From assembly GCA_017997515.1 (NCBI GenBank), contig JAGOEY010000091.1, positions 1 through 6,858 of the forward strand: 6,858 bases of DNA. Reading direction: 5' to 3'. Shown here one piece after another: positions 5,601 to 6,858 of the stretch (the stretch's first letter is position 1; the number at the start of each line of letters is the position of its first letter). The DNA comes from Burkholderiaceae bacterium. Lineage in GTDB: Bacteria > Pseudomonadota > Gammaproteobacteria > Burkholderiales > Burkholderiaceae. A program made the position numbers and the translations under genes. Below the pieces are notes generated by a model. It saw only the letters and a list, made by a program, of their open reading frames with translations. It was not told the DNA's origin and searched no databases.

Positions 5601-6858
5601 AGACAACCTGGCCATCCGCTCGGTGGTGGACGGGGTGGACCTGCAAAACGGCCGCCTGCGCGCCAGCCTGAACGGCCAACGCATCGACATCACCGACTTC
5701 ACCCTGCGCGGTGGCACCGGCAGCAGCACCCGCATCAGCGGCTTCAGCGGCAACCGCACCTCCGATGCCCCCGGGGAGGGTGGGGTGTTGTCAGGCCGGG
5801 GTTTTGCCACCTGGGCCGCTGCAGATACAGGTGCTGGTGCTGGTGCAGCCACCGGCTCCGGCATCCGCATGGAGTTCGACGCCGAAGCCAAGGCCCTGCG
5901 CGCCATGGTGCGCTCAGACCGGCAAGTCACCCTGTCCGGCACCATGCAGGCCCGGCTCAACGACGGGCAGTTCACCCTGCGCGCCAACCTCAAAACCGAC
6001 CGCGCCGCCATCATCCTGCCGGATGAGTCTGCGCCGCAGCTGGGCAAGGACGTGGTGGTGCGCTCGGCCAGCCACACCAAACCGGCACCTGCACCCGCGG
6101 CGGCCCCCACCGACCAGCCCGTGGCACGTGTACAAACCCCCAAACCACCCGACGTGGCCATCACCTTCAACCTGGGCAACGACTTTGCGGTGCAAGGCCA
6201 CGGCGTCACCACCCGGCTGACCGGTGAGCTGGACATCCGCAGCACCCAGGGCCTGGGCAGCCCGCCCCGTGTCACCGGCGAAATCCGCACCGACAACGGC
6301 AAGTACCGCGCCTATGGCCAGCAGCTCGACATAGAAACCGGCGTTGTTCGTTTTAACGGCACGCTGGAAAACCCCTCCCTCGACGTGCTGGCGCTGCGCC
6401 CCGACATCTCCGTGCGGGCCGGTGTCCAAATCACCGGCACCGCCCAGTCGCCCCGCGTGCGCCTGTACTCCGACCCGGTCATGCCCGACGCAGAAAAGCT
6501 CTCCTGGGTTGTGCTGGGCCACAGCACCGCCAACGGCGGGGCCGAAGCCGCCCTGCTGCAACAGGCTGCCCTGTCACTGCTGGGCCGCCGTGGTGTGGGC
6601 CCGGGCAGCGTGGCCAACCGGCTGGGGCTGGACGAAGTGGACTTTCGCGCCCCCGCCGACGGCGAAAGCGCCAGCGGCGCCGTGCTCACCTTCGGCAAAC
6701 GCTTCTCGCAGCGCATGTACGTCACCTACGAAAGCACCCTGACCAGCGCGCTGGGCACCCTGTTCATCTTCTACGACCTGACCCGCAACCTCACCCTGCG
6801 CGCCCAGACCGGCACCCGCAGCGCGGTCGATTTGATCTACACGGTGAACTTCGACTGA
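2659..6858 (+). CDS. tamB: TamB, inner-membrane-anchored periplasm-spanning subunit of the TAM complex
   Basis: Complete 1399-residue TamB, an AsmA-like bridging protein that joins the inner membrane to TamA. It is longer than E. coli TamB (about 1259 residues). The order is: a Pro-rich N-terminal tail (1-37, with six prolines at 32-37); a basic cluster RRSRVWR (38-44); one membrane segment (about 45-67) ending in Trp-Trp-Trp; and a long beta-strand-rich periplasmic body with alternating polar and hydrophobic residues. The TamB/DUF490 domain fills roughly the last 350 residues. Family marks there include AYGQQLDIETG with Tyr1219, VLGHS near 1285-1289, GLDEVDF near 1323-1329, and a C-terminal strand ending YTVNFD. 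I found no cysteine anywhere in the protein. Low-complexity inserts occur near residues 842-880 and 1137-1155. It overlaps the tamA stop by one base, so coupled translation is likely. A GTG at 2782 could give a shorter protein without the Pro-rich tail, but coding-like third-position bias upstream of it and the stop-start overlap favour ATG 2659. Confidence 0.95.
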   Translation: MTPIQPTPPTQSMSHPEFPTPPDPFAPAQPTPPPPPPRRSRVWRFLIWGVIDLLALALVLAGAFWWWTGSDQSLATSLAQVQRFLPADQTLTTRDVKGSLRHGGHIGGLRWTSPGMAVDVEGLDIGWQVRPLFGREVKLGEVHARSVVIEALGPPSDTPTEPLQSLLLPIQVDAPFRVDDLRWVGQPPLQATALAGHYRFDGTHHKLTIDGVDIADGHYSATVQLQGAAPMALNATLDGRITTPVPGSNNAPLAVVAQATVEGTLAGADARLQVKAQLQPDPATELAKGQQAMQAQVQAEIAPWAPQPLVQAQAAFSALNLAQLWPQAPVTRLDGTVTAGAPATPPTGATGASGVWQIEANIRNSLPGPWDTNRLPLDQLAAQALFDGTTWTVPRATLRTGPGEVALQGSWSPAPAPWQANATVRNLSPATLHTQLAPAALSGTAKASQAGDMLAFDVAINSATKASAPPRTLRLDSVVAQGQWGRDILTLKNLRILADQAQVQAQGQVTTTPATATTATSVAAVKGQLSATVPGAQARLDGTMAPTQGAGTLDVTLADAGKAQRWVESLPGLAGSFSGASLQGDASLKGSWQGGWQSVQMRVLNGKAPPASAGNLTVQANLAVPTLNLQLPPTDPKQDKTSVQLRGVRAELAGHLAQASLAVKGEALSGTQTIRLQTRLDGGMDNPDQWRATIASLQLQLQDAPQSSPWTLQLDSPTNVTVRNTTAAAGTPDINVQASASTASLTGPVPGKVQLAWEPLRYSRTGPADAPRHRLQSKGQLQGLPITWAQALANVGNTTASNFGVTGNLVFGGNWDIDVGDSLRVHAQLARTSGDVQVQTGDIPNPTVITSSGASTGPTAVTGGPRPVVPVPLGPTTSAGVRQAQLTLDATDKNVRAQLIWDSANAGQAQADASTQLTPNGGGWQWAPDAPLSGKVQANLPSIGAWSVLAPPGWRVQGTLNANAQLSGTRNAPRWAGTLAADNLAIRSVVDGVDLQNGRLRASLNGQRIDITDFTLRGGTGSSTRISGFSGNRTSDAPGEGGVLSGRGFATWAAADTGAGAGAATGSGIRMEFDAEAKALRAMVRSDRQVTLSGTMQARLNDGQFTLRANLKTDRAAIILPDESAPQLGKDVVVRSASHTKPAPAPAAAPTDQPVARVQTPKPPDVAITFNLGNDFAVQGHGVTTRLTGELDIRSTQGLGSPPRVTGEIRTDNGKYRAYGQQLDIETGVVRFNGTLENPSLDVLALRPDISVRAGVQITGTAQSPRVRLYSDPVMPDAEKLSWVVLGHSTANGGAEAALLQQAALSLLGRRGVGPGSVANRLGLDEVDFRAPADGESASGAVLTFGKRFSQRMYVTYESTLTSALGTLFIFYDLTRNLTLRAQTGTRSAVDLIYTVNFD
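3697..3714 (+). repeat. Two tandem copies of a 9-bp unit in tamB
   Basis: ACAGGGGCC occurs twice back to back (3697-3705 and 3706-3714) and adds a repeated Thr-Gly-Ala in a Pro/Thr/Gly-rich loop. The length keeps the reading frame. It looks like a small slippage duplication in a tolerant loop and needs no further function. Confidence 0.7.
5830..5847 (+). repeat. Three 6-bp units (GGTGCT/GGTGCA) in tamB
   Basis: GGTGCT, GGTGCT and GGTGCA run in tandem and encode Gly-Ala three times (residues 1058-1063) in a flexible stretch before a conserved strand of the C-terminal part. Copy-number change here would keep the frame and only alter linker length. Confidence 0.65.

Noticed and set aside
3312..6302. 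Very long open frames on the minus strand opposite tamB (about 533 and 453 codons)
   Set aside because: They mirror the codon bias of tamB in GC-rich DNA, where antisense frames rarely meet stop codons. Their products are rich in Arg, Cys, Ser and Pro, with no recognisable domains, and the + strand frame has clear TamB signatures throughout.
1..6858. CRISPR arrays, tRNA or rRNA genes, insertion sequences, attachment sites
   Set aside because: The window is filled almost entirely by three well-supported coding frames. I saw no spaced repeats, tRNA-like cloverleaf, transposase or terminal inverted repeats.

Overview
The window carries the 3' end of one gene and two complete genes, all on the + strand and packed head to tail with no real intergenic space. 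Base composition is strongly GC-rich, with GC favoured at third codon positions. That composition, the protein sequences, and the order VWA-domain gene, tamA, tamB suggest a betaproteobacterium of the Burkholderiales, most likely Comamonadaceae-like (Rhodoferax, Hydrogenophaga or Acidovorax type). The taxon is an inference from remembered family resemblance; no search was run.

Layout: bases 1-738 encode the last 245 residues of a CoxE/COG3825-type von Willebrand factor A protein whose N-terminus lies upstream of the window. Four bases later, 743-2659 encodes a 638-residue BamA/TamA-family outer-membrane protein: three POTRA-like domains, a C-terminal beta-barrel with a VRGY motif, and an N-terminal lipoprotein-type signal. 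Its stop codon overlaps the ATG of the third gene (TGATG, 2657-2661). That gene, 2659-6858, encodes a 1399-residue TamB: an inner-membrane anchor, a long beta-rich periplasmic body and a C-terminal TamB (DUF490) domain. The last base of the window is the last base of the tamB stop codon.

TamA and TamB together form the translocation and assembly module (TAM). TamB spans the periplasm from its inner-membrane anchor and meets the POTRA domains of TamA in the outer membrane. TAM is linked to outer-membrane protein assembly and, in more recent work on AsmA-like proteins, to phospholipid transport to the outer membrane. The VWA protein belongs to a family usually paired with MoxR-type AAA+ ATPases, and its link to TAM here is positional only.

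This is mostly an ordinary housekeeping region, and I do not see a wholly new system. The most unusual signal is a perfect GC-rich hairpin followed by eight T residues (768-795). It has the form of a Rho-independent terminator but lies inside the coding sequence of the TamA signal peptide, 25 bases after the start codon. It may terminate the VWA transcript, or act as a translation-sensitive attenuator for tamA-tamB. A second notable point is that TamA appears to be a lipoprotein: its lipobox cysteine is the only cysteine in the protein.
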